Shown: piece by piece, positions 26,801 through 58,400 of the stretch
Position numbering within the stretch: the stretch's first letter is position 1
How the letters are laid out: every line of letters begins with the position of its first letter
Assembly (NCBI RefSeq): GCF_000002235.5
Contig: NW_022145610.1
Location: 35,572,266-35,636,265, forward strand
Length of the DNA: 64,000 nucleotides
Source of the DNA: Strongylocentrotus purpuratus
Taxonomy: Eukaryota > Echinodermata > Echinoidea > Camarodonta > Strongylocentrotidae
Direction: 5' to 3'
Program-made: the position numbers and the translations under genes
Notes under the pieces: model-generated
Told to the model about the DNA's origin: nothing
The model's input: the letters and a program-made list of their open reading frames with translations, nothing else
The model's database searches: none

Positions 26801-29195
26801 TATTTCAACTTATATTTCAACTTATTTCAACTTATATTTCAACTTATTTCAACTTATATTTCAACTTATGTACATCAGATGTAACTAAGTTTAATCATAA
26901 TTGAGGATCCGACAGCGACAAATAAATTTGACAATAGACTCTCAAGGCTTTATAGTTGCCAACTTGCCAGTTTGCCACATGTCATAACACAAGTTTAAAA
27001 GTCATGTTCAAAATCATGCAACCTCAACCATATCACAATCTCAAAATTTGATTAAAAAAAACCCCATTAATTATACAAAAAATTGACCTATCACATGACG
27101 CAAGGCCAACATTTTACTGCTTATATGGCACCCTCTCATGCTCCAGATTCTTAGTTACTCCAGCGGCTCTGCCATCCAAATGGCCCTTGGCCTGAAATCT
27201 CCCCTGTATCCGGAGTTAGGCACTTTTTATAATTTTTACCATTGAAATTTTAGCTGCTGTTCGATGTTCACTTTCTCAATTATTCTTAAAGGGCCTATCT
27301 CACTGAGCAGCGAATGCTTGCGAACGTTGCAAATTTGGATTCGCCAACTTTTCTGACGAATGTTGGCGAAAATCAGCGACATTAAGTGACGTTTAGCGAC
27401 AATTAGCAACATTTGAGCGAATGTCTCCGAAAGTGTTTGCGAAAGGCAGTTGGCGACTATTAGCGTCTGTAAACAAATGTTAGCGACAACTTTTGCGAAG
27501 ATTAGCAACTATTTGCCAATCCTTTGCCACTATTTGTGAATGTTTGAGACCTTTTGCTAACTACTGGTACTCAATGGGTCGATTTTATAAAGGAACCATA
27601 TGGTAACGTGGTCGCTAGCTTTGGCGAAACACAGAGAACTGACGAAAACAAAGAGCAAAACTGTTTAACAACCGTTTGCAAAGGCTTACGACTGTTTTGC
27701 AAACGCCTGCAACTGTTTGCGGAAAAATAAATTCGCAATTTTTTTTTGAAAATGTCCAAAATTTCTTTGCGACAAGAAAAACTGTTTACAACAAAGAAAA
27801 CTGTTTGCGATCTTTCTCTTGCAACCTTTTACAACATTTTACAAACTCTGGCGAAACCCCAAATTCGCTACGTTCGCAAGCATTCGCCGCTCAGTGAGAT
27901 AGGCCCTTAAAGGATCACAAAACTATCGACTTCTTTAGTTAAGATTATCATCTTCACATTGTAATGGCTCATGAAAAATTGTTGGATGACACGAGTCATG
28001 ACAACTGAACAATAATGAATAACTAGGCCAAGCCAAGACTACGGAATGACAATCATTGTCATTTTTCAATGGATGTTATTGTCAATTCCTAGACCAATCT
28101 CAATCATTCATCATACATACTTATAACACATCTCTGTTATTTTGTAGTTGCACTTATTTATTTTTTATCAAAGAAAGTTGAACAAAAACGCTTTAGAACT
28201 TTAGAAGTGTATCCCAGTAGGCCTATAGCTTGGAAAAGCTGCTTCAGGGATTACCACATCAAGTATCAAGTTAGACCGAATTTTCCGTCTCTTTCGTTCG
28301 TTAGCCTCTTAATTGGGGTAGGGTCGGCTCTCTCTTTAGAGACGGAAGCCGTTTATACACATGTCCTTGCTAACGCCACGGCCAGTCCTGGTCGTAGCGT
28401 TTTGCCCCCAAAATCCCCCAAAATGTCATTTTACCTCGAGCATGTTATATTGTAAATTAGGCCTAGGCTATAATAAATCAGTTCCACTTACCAACTTGAC
28501 TGAAATAATCAGTTTAATAGTCCCTTTTTAGGAAATTATGGGTCAAAATCGGAATCCATGTTGAAAAAGATTTTCAAAATGGATTTCGATTTTGACCCAT
28601 AATTTCCTAAAAAGGGACTATTAAACTGATTATTTCAGTCAAGTTGGTAAGTGGAACTGATTTATTATAGCCTAGGCCTAATTTACAATATAACATGCTC
28701 GAGGTAAAATGACATTTTGGGGGATTTTGGGGGCAAAACGCTACGACCAGGACTGGCCGTGGCGTTAGCAAGGACATGTGTATAAACGGCTTCCGTCTCT
28801 AAAGAGAGAGCCGGCCGACCCTACCCCAATAAGAGGCTAACGAACGAAAGAGACGGAAAATTCGGTCTAGTATCAAGTGTGCTTTATTTCAAATCTGGGC
28901 ATTCTCGTGAAACAAGCCACTGCTCATTCACTTTGCACAGATAGCTGTTCATAATTGGCATTGTCATTGCAATTTGCATCGGTCTTGCGTGTAACTGTAA
29001 ATGTAATGCCGATGGATTCCACTTCCCCAAGGCCATAGTCTAGACTTTACACGCACCAGGTGTCTTATTTCACGAGAAGATCCAAATTGGATAGAAATTT
29101 AAAACAATTAGCATACCAAAGCCTCTAATCAGCTCTGTAAAAACACCGGGATCACTCTCGATCAGACACCAATCTCCAGCCGAAGCACCCGCCAT
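17823..29195 (-). CDS. UCHL5: UCHL5 / UCH37 ubiquitin C-terminal hydrolase, 11 coding exons
   Basis: Cysteine deubiquitinase of the UCH family (peptidase C12). In animals it joins the 26S proteasome through RPN13 and the INO80 complex through NFRKB. Coding exons in transcript order: 29117-29195, 25655-25721, 24517-24622, 23720-23845, 23272-23333, 22851-22981, 21771-21834, 21132-21246, 20114-20230, 18616-18714, 17823-17888. All have GT-AG borders and phases match, giving 343 aa (human 329). It starts [19 protein letters not shown]. Active-site residues are all present: oxyanion Gln84, Cys90 in NNACATQA, His166 in VYHFVSY, Asp181 in YELDGL. The C-terminal UCH37-like domain contains [15 protein letters not shown] (exon 10), followed by a Lys/Glu-rich tail. 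The start ATG is in CAATCATGG context. Introns hold a SINE, a LINE and several DNA elements. I found no clear AATAAA shortly after the stop, so the 3' end is undetermined. It is head to head with ABCF1. Confidence 0.96.
18960..19525 (+). mobile_element. RTE-type LINE C-terminal fragment, interrupted
   Basis: 18960-19068 encodes [18 protein letters not shown]. 19315-19525 encodes [13 protein letters not shown], then [20 protein letters not shown]. These are the well-known C-terminal blocks of RTE-like endonuclease/reverse-transcriptase proteins. In-frame stops make it non-functional. A MITE (19069-19314) splits it. Confidence 0.75.
19069..19314. mobile_element. TIR MITE nested in the RTE fragment
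   Basis: The termini AGGCCTAAACAAA and (reverse complement of the right end) AGGCCTATAAACAAA continue into the shared TGTTGTATTGCCCTTT. The inverted repeats are about 38 bp. The interior has T homopolymers and no coding. It interrupts an otherwise collinear LINE reading. Confidence 0.75.
19901..20089. mobile_element. hAT-type MITE, 189 bp
   Basis: The ends CAGGGAAAAAAATA and TATTTTTTCCCCTG are flanked by the perfect 8-bp duplication TACAATGG (19893-19900 and 20090-20097). The interior has repeated GAGCCCC words. It lies in UCHL5 intron 9, 17 bp downstream of the exon 9 donor. Confidence 0.88.
20295..20600. mobile_element. MITE with 24-bp perfect TIRs
   Basis: The left end GGGGATGTTTCACAAAGATC is exactly mirrored at the right end. 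The perfect match is 24 bp and similarity continues further inward. Flanks TGGTACAT and TGGACATA look like a degraded 8-bp duplication, so hAT is the best guess. In UCHL5 intron 8. Confidence 0.8.
21282..21470. mobile_element. TTAA-flanked MITE, family A copy 1
   Basis: AGCCTGTCTGCACTAC at the left is mirrored by TAGTGCAGACAGG at the right. TTAA stands at 21278-21281 and 21471-21474. The interior is the reverse complement of the copies at 41685 and 48902. In UCHL5 intron 7. Confidence 0.8.
22479..22821 (-). mobile_element. tRNA-derived SINE with L2-type tail
   Basis: Minus strand: A box TGGCTGAGTGG and B box GGTTCGAATAC, then a SINE body, ending AAGCGCTATATAAGTGG and an ATT tail. The near-perfect 15-bp target duplication GAAATTYTAGCTTAC lies at 22464-22478 and 22822-22836. 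In UCHL5 intron 6. Confidence 0.9.
24946..25447. mobile_element. TTAA-flanked TIR element, 502 bp
   Basis: The left end AGGTAATACAAAGTTTTGG is exactly mirrored by CCAAAACTTTGTATTACCT. TTAA flanks both sides (24942-24945, 25448-25451). There is no coding capacity. It sits inside a poly-G/poly-T region that may be an older hAT-like element ending in GCGCCTG near 25592. In UCHL5 intron 2. Confidence 0.85.
25830..26875 (+). mobile_element. 5'-truncated LINE, second family
   Basis: An open frame at 25929-26417 encodes the C-terminal end of a non-LTR reverse transcriptase: [47 protein letters not shown] and [13 protein letters not shown]. The motif order fits Jockey-superfamily clades such as Daphne/Crack, though the exact clade is uncertain. 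Polymerase and endonuclease parts are missing. The 3' end has AATAAA and a tandem tail of ATTTCAACTT units (26802-26872). Opposite in strand to UCHL5, in its intron 1. Confidence 0.82.
27290..27906. mobile_element. TTAA-flanked TIR element with GCGA subrepeats
   Basis: The left GGGCCTATCTCACTGAGC is mirrored at the right, with TIRs of about 45 bp and few mismatches. TTAA lies at 27286-27289 and 27907-27910. The interior is built of many degenerate 10-14 base units around GCGA/TTGCGA. In UCHL5 intron 1. Confidence 0.85.
28272..28869. mobile_element. 598-bp near-perfect foldback, 9-bp target duplication
   Basis: The two arms of about 290 bp are reverse complements with only a few small differences and a loop of about 20 bases near 28570. 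The ends TAGACCG...CGGTCTA are flanked by the 9-bp direct repeat GTATCAAGT (28263-28271 and 28870-28878). Long arms with a 9-bp duplication suggest a Mutator-like non-autonomous element, but no transposase is present. In UCHL5 intron 1. Confidence 0.9.
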
Positions 29196-30011
29196 GATTG
29201 CAAATGGGTAGTCTACAACTTGGGCGTTTTAAATATTAAATAAAGTAAACTACTGTACTATCTCGTCAATTTTCATAAGACCATGAAATATATGAACTCT
29301 CAACATTGAAATAATCCAATATCAATTCATAATTAACATTATCATTCCATTTCCTGCATTTTTATTCGCCTAATCGTACAATTAGACATGTAAAAACTTT
29401 AGATTATTCCTTGGGTGGACAAGTTTAGTCTGGGCGAGTCTCCTTTTTGTACATGTGTATTGCGCTAGGATTGCGAAATCTCAATGCGTGAATGAATGGA
29501 TCGGCGCGCGGAAATGCGATTGTACATGTGTTCAATACAAATTATGTTTTATGCAGTCTACGTACAGTAGATCGCTGGATTGCTATTTGAGGAACCATAT
29601 TGCGAATACAAAAGTTACAAGAGGAAAGTAAACAAATCGTTCTGATTATAGGCCACCACTGACTGGATCTTATGATAGAGGCAGAATAATTATCTAGATC
29701 TACTACTCGGTCTGTCTCACTCTTTAGTTCGAGTCTTTCGTCGGAGATTGATTGAGAAAGAGAGAGAGAGAGAGAGAGCAGAGTCAGAGACGGAGTCAAC
29801 AGAGCAGAGTGAGCAGGTGAGAGACACACAGAGTGGGGGGAATTGTAATTTCATAGGGAAAACCAACAACAACAAAAAATTAATTGAGTGCCGCATGTAG
29901 GCAGAGAGACGCCAAGTTCAAAGATCGGCAATGCGTGACATTTTCATGATTCGGCGCGCGAGGGTATAACACACGTGGTAGAGTCTATAGCGTTTTTTCA
30001 AAATCTAGCAC

Positions 30012-30019
30012 GCATGCGC
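30012..30019. promoter_or_regulatory. NRF-1-like palindromic core
   Basis: GCATGCGC inside a locally CpG-rich patch between the divergent genes. NRF-1 (GCGCATGCGC) is common in bidirectional housekeeping promoters. It is a single short match, so weak on its own. Confidence 0.3.
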
Positions 30020-30218
30020 GTCGTGCGTAAGAGCATTTTCAGACCCTCGAAATGCGTGATGTCACGCCTAATGCATGATACTTGGTAGCTCTGTGTAGGT
30101 GGATCAATGATTTGAATGAATGTGTTTTTTAATGAAATTATCATGATGAAGAGTTCATGTCTATGATTATCAGATTATGAATGATATTTATTGGCACTCC
30201 ACATTCTTGTAAAATAAG

Positions 30219-30691
30219 CAGTAGTAGTAGGGGCGCTGGTCTAAGAATGAGGATCGTCCTCATAAACAAGGATATCCTCATAAACGTGGACAAAATGCGT
30301 CCTCCGAACAAGGATCGTCTGCATTTTCGCGGACGTTTTTTTTCATCGGCGCTCTGCGACTTTCGGGTTACTGAACCGCCCGCTGGCAATGCCGATTTTG
30401 ATCCCCAGGGGAAAATAACCCTATTTGACCGTCTACTTTGATGGGTTGTCCGTCTTCTCAAGGTTTTATTGCTCATAATGTGAAGGTCTTTGTACAAATT
30501 AAGTCAATGTAAAATGCATCAAGATAATCATCCCGGAATCCATTTTTTACATCGCCAATGTGCCAATAAAAATATGGAACATCTGCTTTTTTGCAGATGA
30601 TCCTTGTTTTTGAGGATGCATTGGTCCGCGTTTTCAAAGACGATCTTCGTTTATGAAGACGATCCTTATTCTCGGACCAGCGCCCCTACTG
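30219..30691. mobile_element. TIR element in the divergent promoter region
   Basis: CAGTAGTAGTAGGGGCGCTG at the left faces CAGCGCCCCTACTG at the right. Similarity continues inward through AGGATCGTC-type words repeated several times. ATAAG on both sides may be part of a target duplication. A hAT-like origin is possible. No coding. Confidence 0.7.
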
Positions 30692-30716
30692 ATAAGCGAC
30701 GGTTCATTCACTTTGC

Positions 30717-30940
30717 TAGACCGAAAGTTCTATCTCTTTTGTTCATTATAGCCTCTGGTTTGGGTAGGGTCGGCTCCTCTCTTTAGAAACAGAAACTGAC
30801 CATAGGCGTTCCTGTTCAAGCAATATGGCCATTTATTCTTCAGTTCCACTTACCAACTTGACTGAATAAATCTGTTTAATGGTCCATTTTCAGGAAATTA
30901 TGGGTCAAAATCGACATCTATGTTGAAAATCTTGCAAGCC
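30717..30940. repeat. Diverged single arm of the 28272 foldback family
   Basis: Starts TAGACCGAAAGTTCT and follows the left arm of the 28272 element through GGGTAGGGTCGGCTC, CAGTTCCACTTACCAACTTG and GGAAATTATGGGTCAAAATC. It stops near the centre. The second arm is absent. Confidence 0.8.
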
Positions 30941-31291
30941 GTATTTTAACTCTCGCTGCGCATGACATCATTCTAAATCTCATCCTTTCTAGTCTACATG
31001 CAAGACAAAATGATTATGAAGGAAAAACTGCACGAGCTACAAGTTCGTAATGACTGATCTTAACAGAAATGATCAACTACACAAGGAAGGAATGATCCAA
31101 TTGGACTGGTCAGTGGAGCCTGACGTAATCTCAGCATAACAACTGTTGATATAAGGAACTGAAACTTTCAGTCTGCTTCATCAGTATATCGAAATAAGTC
31201 ATTAGTCCTGCAGTCATCTCACATCTCACATTTTCTTTTCGTACCTCCACAGAACACACACTGAAGACTAGAGAGAGGAAGGGGCATCACC

Positions 31292-51688
<20,397 letters not shown>

Positions 51689-53385
51689 TCAAAACTTGAC
51701 ATGGACTCTGACTGACTGTTATGTCGACCATCAACAGCATGAATGTTGCATGCTGGTCCAACAGTAGAAAATTGCTTCCAAGAACAGGACTTGGGATACT
51801 TCATCACCTTAAATTTCAGAAAACTTGAATTTGACTTCTTCAAATTTAATGTTTCAATAATGGGGAACAAGATATATTCGATATGTCCTTCTTCAGGAAA
51901 GAATACTGATTGGGGTATTAAAACATTAGTCAGTTAAGTGATCATGGTAACAAAATTTGATAATTTACTCAATTCCTAATTTGTCTTTAAATGGTCTTTA
52001 ATTATGTAACGTTCATGAAAGTTTTTCATGGTGCAATGTTTTCACTCTCTTCATTGAAAATATGATGTATTTTCACTCTATTTATGCTTCTCCTTATAAA
52101 CCTATCCTATAGTCTGTTACAAACCCAAACAAATTTGTGCTTCATATGACAAATGTTTTAACTTGAACATAGAAAACCCCAAATCAATAACTTATTTTGG
52201 TTTTGTCATGGTTCTGGCTTTCTTTCTTTTTTAATCTTAAACCACCTAAATTTACATGTTGTATTCTAAAAACTATGTTATTTTTGTGTTGCATTAGTAA
52301 AGCAATGTTAATTGTTTTAACAAATCAAAATGAGGAGAATTCATTGGTAATATTTTCACAGTGTTGGACGCATAAGCGTACAGTTAAATATCTACAAAAG
52401 CACCAATGTTAAGTGTTTATTCCATTCAATTTCAGTTTGTTATGACAATGAGTCGGCTATCTGCAAGAAAGCTGGAACAGCTATGTATTCTCAATGGTAG
52501 TACACGTAATAGCCTCCCTGTTAGTAGTGGACGATATAACATCATTTCTCTAACGTGGCAGATAGTGTCATTTTCAGAATAGGGCCTGAGGTTTCTAAAA
52601 TAGCACATAGAGTCTGTGGCCCCTGGATACATACAACAGTATGTTTATACTATCTATCTTTGCTCAAGTAAAATAAACAAACATAAAATCAATATTCTTT
52701 ACATACTGGCATATAATTGAGGTTTATAGCTATTGTTGGCTACACCTGTGTGTGTATTTTGATTGCACACATGTTTCTATTCACCGGTGGCAGTCGTGAC
52801 CTTGTCCAAGACGTGTCTTTTGTTCTGCAATGGTATTGATTTATGCGATGATCATTACTGGTTTGGCTGATTTGAGTAACAATCAAATTTAAACTGTGTG
52901 GCAACGCAACCAGTCATGAATTGAGACTGTTGCAGAGGCAATTTGAAATGATTAGAATGATCAAGGGATCAGAATTGTGAATCCAGCCATGAAATTGGTT
53001 AATATGAAAAATTATTTGGTTTGATTATGAATAGTAATGAATGAAAGTCTTCTTGAATTCTAAAGAATTCAAATAAAGGGCTATATACAGCTTGTAACTA
53101 AATGAACTCCTTTCTTTCTTTCTTTCGTCCTTTTTTCTTTGTTTAAATTTGTCATTGTGACTGATAAGGCAAGGGTACATTGGAAGCACACAAAACAATT
53201 ATATTATAATGATATAATATAAGAAATGCATATTATTATTACTTATATTATGATTCATTTCTCTCCCATTTTGCATTCCCACAACTATGTATCCATGTCT
53301 AGTTTGGGAGAGAGTTGAAGGAAATTGTGATTTTGTTGCATGTTTCTGGATGCAGTTTGCATCTAAAACTTTATAATAAAAGAAC
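51689..53385 (+). other. ABCF1: ABCF1 3' untranslated region and alternative poly(A) signals
   Basis: AT-rich sequence without coding signal after the ABCF1 stop. Plus-strand AATAAA hexamers lie at 52672-52677, 53072-53077 and 53375-53380. Any of them could end the transcript; the sequence alone does not decide which. Confidence 0.5.
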
Positions 53386-53389
53386 TTTG

Positions 53390-54952
53390 AATGAAGGATG
53401 GAGCTTTCATGAAACAGTCAATGAAGATCTGTATTATTTGTATCCTTCTGTCAGCATTACCATGGATACATCACAACTATGGTAATCAAGTTTATTTCTA
53501 GTTCTATTCCATAGTCATTGGCTCAACCCTAGTCAGCTTTTTTCATGAAATCCTGGGAATTTATTCCTTCATATTATGTAGAGTCCAGAATTATTGTTTT
53601 GTAAGGTTGCTAAAAGGTAGTATCGATTCTTTACTGTGATTGACTTCTGAAATGTCTCATTCCCATAGGCTTTAATACAGGAACCATAATTTGGTTCCAG
53701 TAGGCAATTTGTTAAATCTTTTAGAAAGTTATTCAGAAGATTTGAATTATAATCTTCATAATTATGCTACAGGGTGTTTTCATTTTCCTTCACGCTGTAA
53801 GAAGGCAACAGAAACTTTGCTAAAAACATATTGATACAAAAGTTGACGAAATTCCATATTTCTTTGGTTAATTTTTCATAACATTACAAACTGGCTTTAA
53901 AATACATGTAACAGATCAGATGCATTAATTTACTCTTAACAGCATGTGACCATTTTGTTTGATTCAGTTGATAGTCATTTTACTCAGGTTCAACTTTTGT
54001 TTGAAGATTGACTATGGTGACGTATGAAACAAATAAATAAAAATATATAGAAGCATGTAAATAATTTTGCAGTAAGTACCATCTTTATTTTTGTATTTTT
54101 TTTCAACACAGTGTATAAATAATATTTTTTCACTCATAATAGTACAATTCTATGAATATTTGGCAAGAGCAATAATGAAGTGTGGAGAATGGTTGAGACA
54201 TTAGCAAGCTTAATTATTTTTGTTTGGTCATTATCCATACACATTTTACCGGGCTTTTTCACACCCCCAAATTATGCTGAAATTTGAGAAAATTGCAACT
54301 ACAGAAATGATAAAATGTTAGTCCAAAGGCTAATTTTCGGCACTATATTTCCAGGAAGGAGTACAATTGTATTCTGTGCATAAAAGCGTCAAATAACAAG
54401 GATTGTACTATGAAGTTTTTGTCAGATTTTTTCGTAATTTTATTTCTTCCTTTCTCATAAAATACTTTTAATATCTGCAAACATCAAAACTCAACATTTG
54501 ATACAGAACAATACTTTTCTAGCAGTGTCTTTATTTTTAGCATTTTTTCCATATTTTTATGCAAAGCAATCATTTAACACTATGGCAAAACAAAAAAGAA
54601 GAGAGGGGGAGGATAAAAGATAATATGTAGTTATATTAGATAGCTTAGACAGATACCGAGATGTGATTGGTTCAGAGCTTGTCACGTGATATCGATTGCG
54701 ATGGATATATTGACCAGCTGGTGAAATGGATATATTTTTAATCAATGTATGTCGCCCTCTCGAGGACTGTATGAATTTTTTTCTCGAATTTTTTGTTATG
54801 TCCTTGAATTTTGTTCTCCAATTTTTTTTCTTCCTCACTTTTCTCATTAAATTTTTTTTGGTCGAAAAAAAAAATGGAAACAAAAATTCGGGCAAAAAAC
54901 CCGCCCCCCCCCCCTCAATAAATGTTCAAACCAAGGCTATTTAATATAACAT
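53390..54952. other. Intergenic sequence, nothing recognised
   Basis: AT-rich stretch between the convergent ABCF1 and 700-aa genes, with poly-T and poly-C runs near 54770-54914. Confidence 0.5.
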
Positions 54953-55094
54953 ATATTGACTGGCAGGGGGTATATAACATTCTTCGGTCCTGAAGGGAGT
55001 TATATTTTCCCTAGGGAAAATATAAGCACCTGGAAAATATAACTGCCTACAGCGGTCTAAAGAATGTTATATTACACCCCCTGTCAGTCAATAT
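54953..55094. repeat. Foldback, arms about 60 bp
   Basis: ATATTGACTGGCAGGGGGT at the left is mirrored by ACCCCCTGTCAGTCAATAT at the right. AACATTCTT/AAGAATGTT and TTATATTTTCC/GGAAAATATAA follow inward. Probably a small MITE; no target duplication found. Confidence 0.75.
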
Positions 55095-55388
55095 TTGTAT
55101 AGTACTTAGTAACAAACTGTTAAGAATTGGCTCATTTACGTTCAGAAAGATCTTTGTAGTACTTTTATATTTGCAACTTCACAAGGGGAAAATGATCTCT
55201 TGGAATCGATGGACAGTATTTTATTAGTACTGAAAAAGGTATTACTTGGGTGCTCTATGAAGTCAAGGGGCCCTGCCATCCCTGATGTGTCTTACAAAAT
55301 AACAACAACAACAAAAGATTTGTTTTCTTCTAATTACTGAGGCTGTAGGAAGTATTTGTAATAAACCTGCCCTCTTAAAGATAAGCAT

Positions 55389-55394
55389 TTTATT
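55389..55394 (-). terminator. Candidate poly(A) signal of the 700-aa gene
   Basis: AATAAA on the minus strand, 65 bases past the TAA stop of the last exon (55460-55462). This is a plausible 3'-UTR length. Confidence 0.5.
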
Positions 55395-55459
55395 TCATAC
55401 ATAAATAAGGCTTTGAAACTTCACTAGGTGGCGGCACTTCTAGTGTGGCTACATAATTA

Positions 55460-58400
55460 TTATTTCTTGGGCGCATTACCATTGGCTAGTGCGAGCGCCT
55501 CCTGACTCGCAGATTTAAAGCATACCTGCAAAGAAATGGAAAGAAATGAAGGAAAAAGAATACCAATGATTATAATGATGCAACAATCATGGATATTATA
55601 ATAAACATTGTACATTCAATTCAATTTATTTTCCATTACCAAAAGTACTTTTATTGTAGGTTTGGTTTCATTAGGCTGTAGTCTTATGCTTTACGGAAAC
55701 TTTCAAAGAATAACAAAATGATAAAATTATAAAAGCTTTGAAGTAAATTCGAAATAACATAGGCTTTTAGTGATACAAAACATGTGCTAAACAAAAAGTT
55801 AATGCAAAGGGTAAAACAAAGAAAGTCGTAAAATGAGAGGGGGAAGATTTTCTCTGACTTTATGAGATCCAGTATATGTTTATCTTGCCTTTTCATCACA
55901 AGAAACTCACAGGATATCATCTTATTGTTGTCCAAACTATGTCTCAATTATGTTTGATTATCTTTATTGTCTAGGTCGCATCTCGAAGTTCGAAACATTT
56001 AATTCAAATGGCACCCGTTTCTTTTCCTGTTTTTAACATTGTACTTACATGTATAAGAAATAAAAGAGAGATTAATATGTCTTACCGCTTGGCACACTGC
56101 GGCCTTGTTGACTTGTGAAGCCTCGACTTTGCATGGTTTGTGAGGAATAGAGATATGGAACATATTCCCCGTCTCCCGTTGCCCCGTTCTCGTGGCGCTC
56201 TCTCTGAACGTTGAAGAAGTAGGCGGCTCAAGAGAAATGAACCGCTTCCTTGAAAAGGCAGCTTCGGCATCCGAGTCTTTGTTGGACATCTTTGCAGGGG
56301 ACGAGTTGAAGCGAGCCTGCTTACTCTTAAACGCCGGTGCGTTGACGAAATGGCGCGTTCCAGCCGAAGCGTTTGCGGAGTGCGACGAACGCTGCTGGTT
56401 CGTAGCCGAGTTGAGTCGTTGACCGCGGACACCGAGTCCATTGGCGATGGCAACGTTAGAGGGTAGACCCGCTTTGTCTGCGAAACCAGGAGCGAGGGTT
56501 TCGTTCGTAGGTGACGTCACAGTGATTGTCTTCGGCGGTTTGTAGAGCACTGGCCCGCTATGAAGCTTGGGACCCATCTGGTGTTTGTTTGCGTTGTCAA
56601 ACGATTTCTTTGAAAGAAAAAGAAAGAAATGAAATTAATTGATTGCAGTGCATCTGAAATCATGATTGGAACGAATATATTCAGTTTAGGCCTTCTTGCG
56701 ACCCCATTAGGACTCAATTGATTGCCGTTTCCAATGGCTATATACTTTAAAGTGACTGTTATACCGTCCTTAAGGAAATACCATGAGATCAGCAATCCCT
56801 TTTCTCTCCTTCCATCTTTCTTTCTTTCCTTTTTTCTTTCATCTCTTTTCTTTCTTTAGAATTTGGCGTACTAACAAAATCAACCGTGCACCTTTGATAA
56901 TCAATTTAAACCTTGGAAAAAAGAAGGTATGACCGAGTATCTAATCATTTTTTTGCCAAAACGAGACAAGGCTGAGAGCTGTCCAACATATTCAAGATTG
57001 TCAGGTAATTGCCATAAATCAACTTACCTGTCTGCCGGCAAGTCTCAGATAATGGGCGGCTTGCAGCAAATGTGAGTAAAAGTCTCGGAATGCCGACCCT
57101 TCTGATGACGTCATGCCATTTCTCTGATAACCGTAGCAACTGTCGTCAAGTGTGACCCCAGTGGAAAAGTTTCCTGCCATGTCCCTGCAAGATGACCAAC
57201 AACAAAAATGAAAATAATACTGTTTGAAAGAAAGACAACGACACCCGCCCTTATATTGTAAATGTTCATGTAACCCCTTTTCCTTATTGGCTGTACGACT
57301 TTTGCCTCTGCGACAATTATTGCTCCGTAACAATTTCCTATACACTAACATAATTCCTGACTTCCACCCTGCATCCAGCACTTAAATTACCCCTAACCCT
57401 TGCACTTAACCAAAACTGAAACTCCATTGCAATCCTCACCCTTTACTTTTGACGAAAGAAACACGGAGCATTAATTGTCGCGGGAGCGATTCTCGGAGCA
57501 CCCTCTCGCATTCTCTCTTTCCCTATGAAGATCTCTCCCCTCCTCCCAGAAATTATTTTTGTAATAAATATTATCCATCTAATCATATTTCATTTTTATC
57601 CCGTAAATCCTTTACTTATTGGAATTTATTGGATAAATGCAATAACAAGATGAAACTACAGAGGATAAGGTGATACCTTTGAGTTGTCAAATTGCCGATT
57701 TGACTCACATTGCTAAACTCATACTGAACATTTTGATTAGCACTTCAAGCGAGAGAAATATGAACTCCCACGCACTAAAAAATAATAACCAAAACAAGAA
57801 GTCAGAGTGTCTAAGTGTTATTCCACTACAGTTCAGTAACATAACGATACATTTTTACTGTACACAAAAATTACCATTGAACGTCCACATAAAACTGACG
57901 CCGATAATTATTATCAAGTAGAAACATGTTTCGACAATATATTATAATTACGTATCGTGAAGCCTTTTACGTTATTCGAAAAAGCACTTTACTTTTTCAA
58001 TGGTTTGAAGTTTGAAGTTCAATTTAGTTTAACGAGTCTCAAGAGTTAGTAGTTTTACGAGAGTTGCATTCATGTACACTTACCTGTATGGCTGAGACGA
58101 AACGAAGGGCATGTTAAAGTAATGTTAGACACAAAAACAAAATTAAACCATTGTTATTGTTAAATGGAATACAAATTAGGAATCAAACTGTTTTAGATAG
58201 TACGACATGTAAGAGATAACATGAACAGTCCAATTTTAATCTGATAAATGTATAAACAACGGGTTCTGAAACGTACTGCACTGAATCACGACATTACAGA
58301 ACATATAAGTTTTAAACAGAAGGTCATAATTGTTTTGACCTATTTGATTTTGTTATCTATATTCACAGGCAATATGAGTCAGATATTTTTTTGAAAATTA

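Larger units (their letters stand above)
29196..31291. promoter_or_regulatory. Divergent UCHL5-ABCF1 promoter region
   Basis: This 2.1-kb stretch separates the start codons of two divergent housekeeping genes. It contains a GA microsatellite (29757-29778) and two copies of GGCGCGCG (about 29503 and 29954). A GCATGCGC core at 30012-30019 resembles an NRF-1 site. Two transposon-derived pieces follow (30219-30691 and 30717-30940). No TATA box is convincing. Transcription start sites cannot be placed from sequence alone. Confidence 0.5.

Noticed and set aside
28207-28455. Open frame in UCHL5 intron 1
   Set aside because: Lies within the arm of the 598-bp foldback; no motif.
58082-58104. 8-base microexon CCATACAG between a good acceptor and donor in the 700-aa gene
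   Set aside because: Inclusion shifts the frame and brings a stop in the next exon. Direct joining of 59095 to 57184 keeps the frame.
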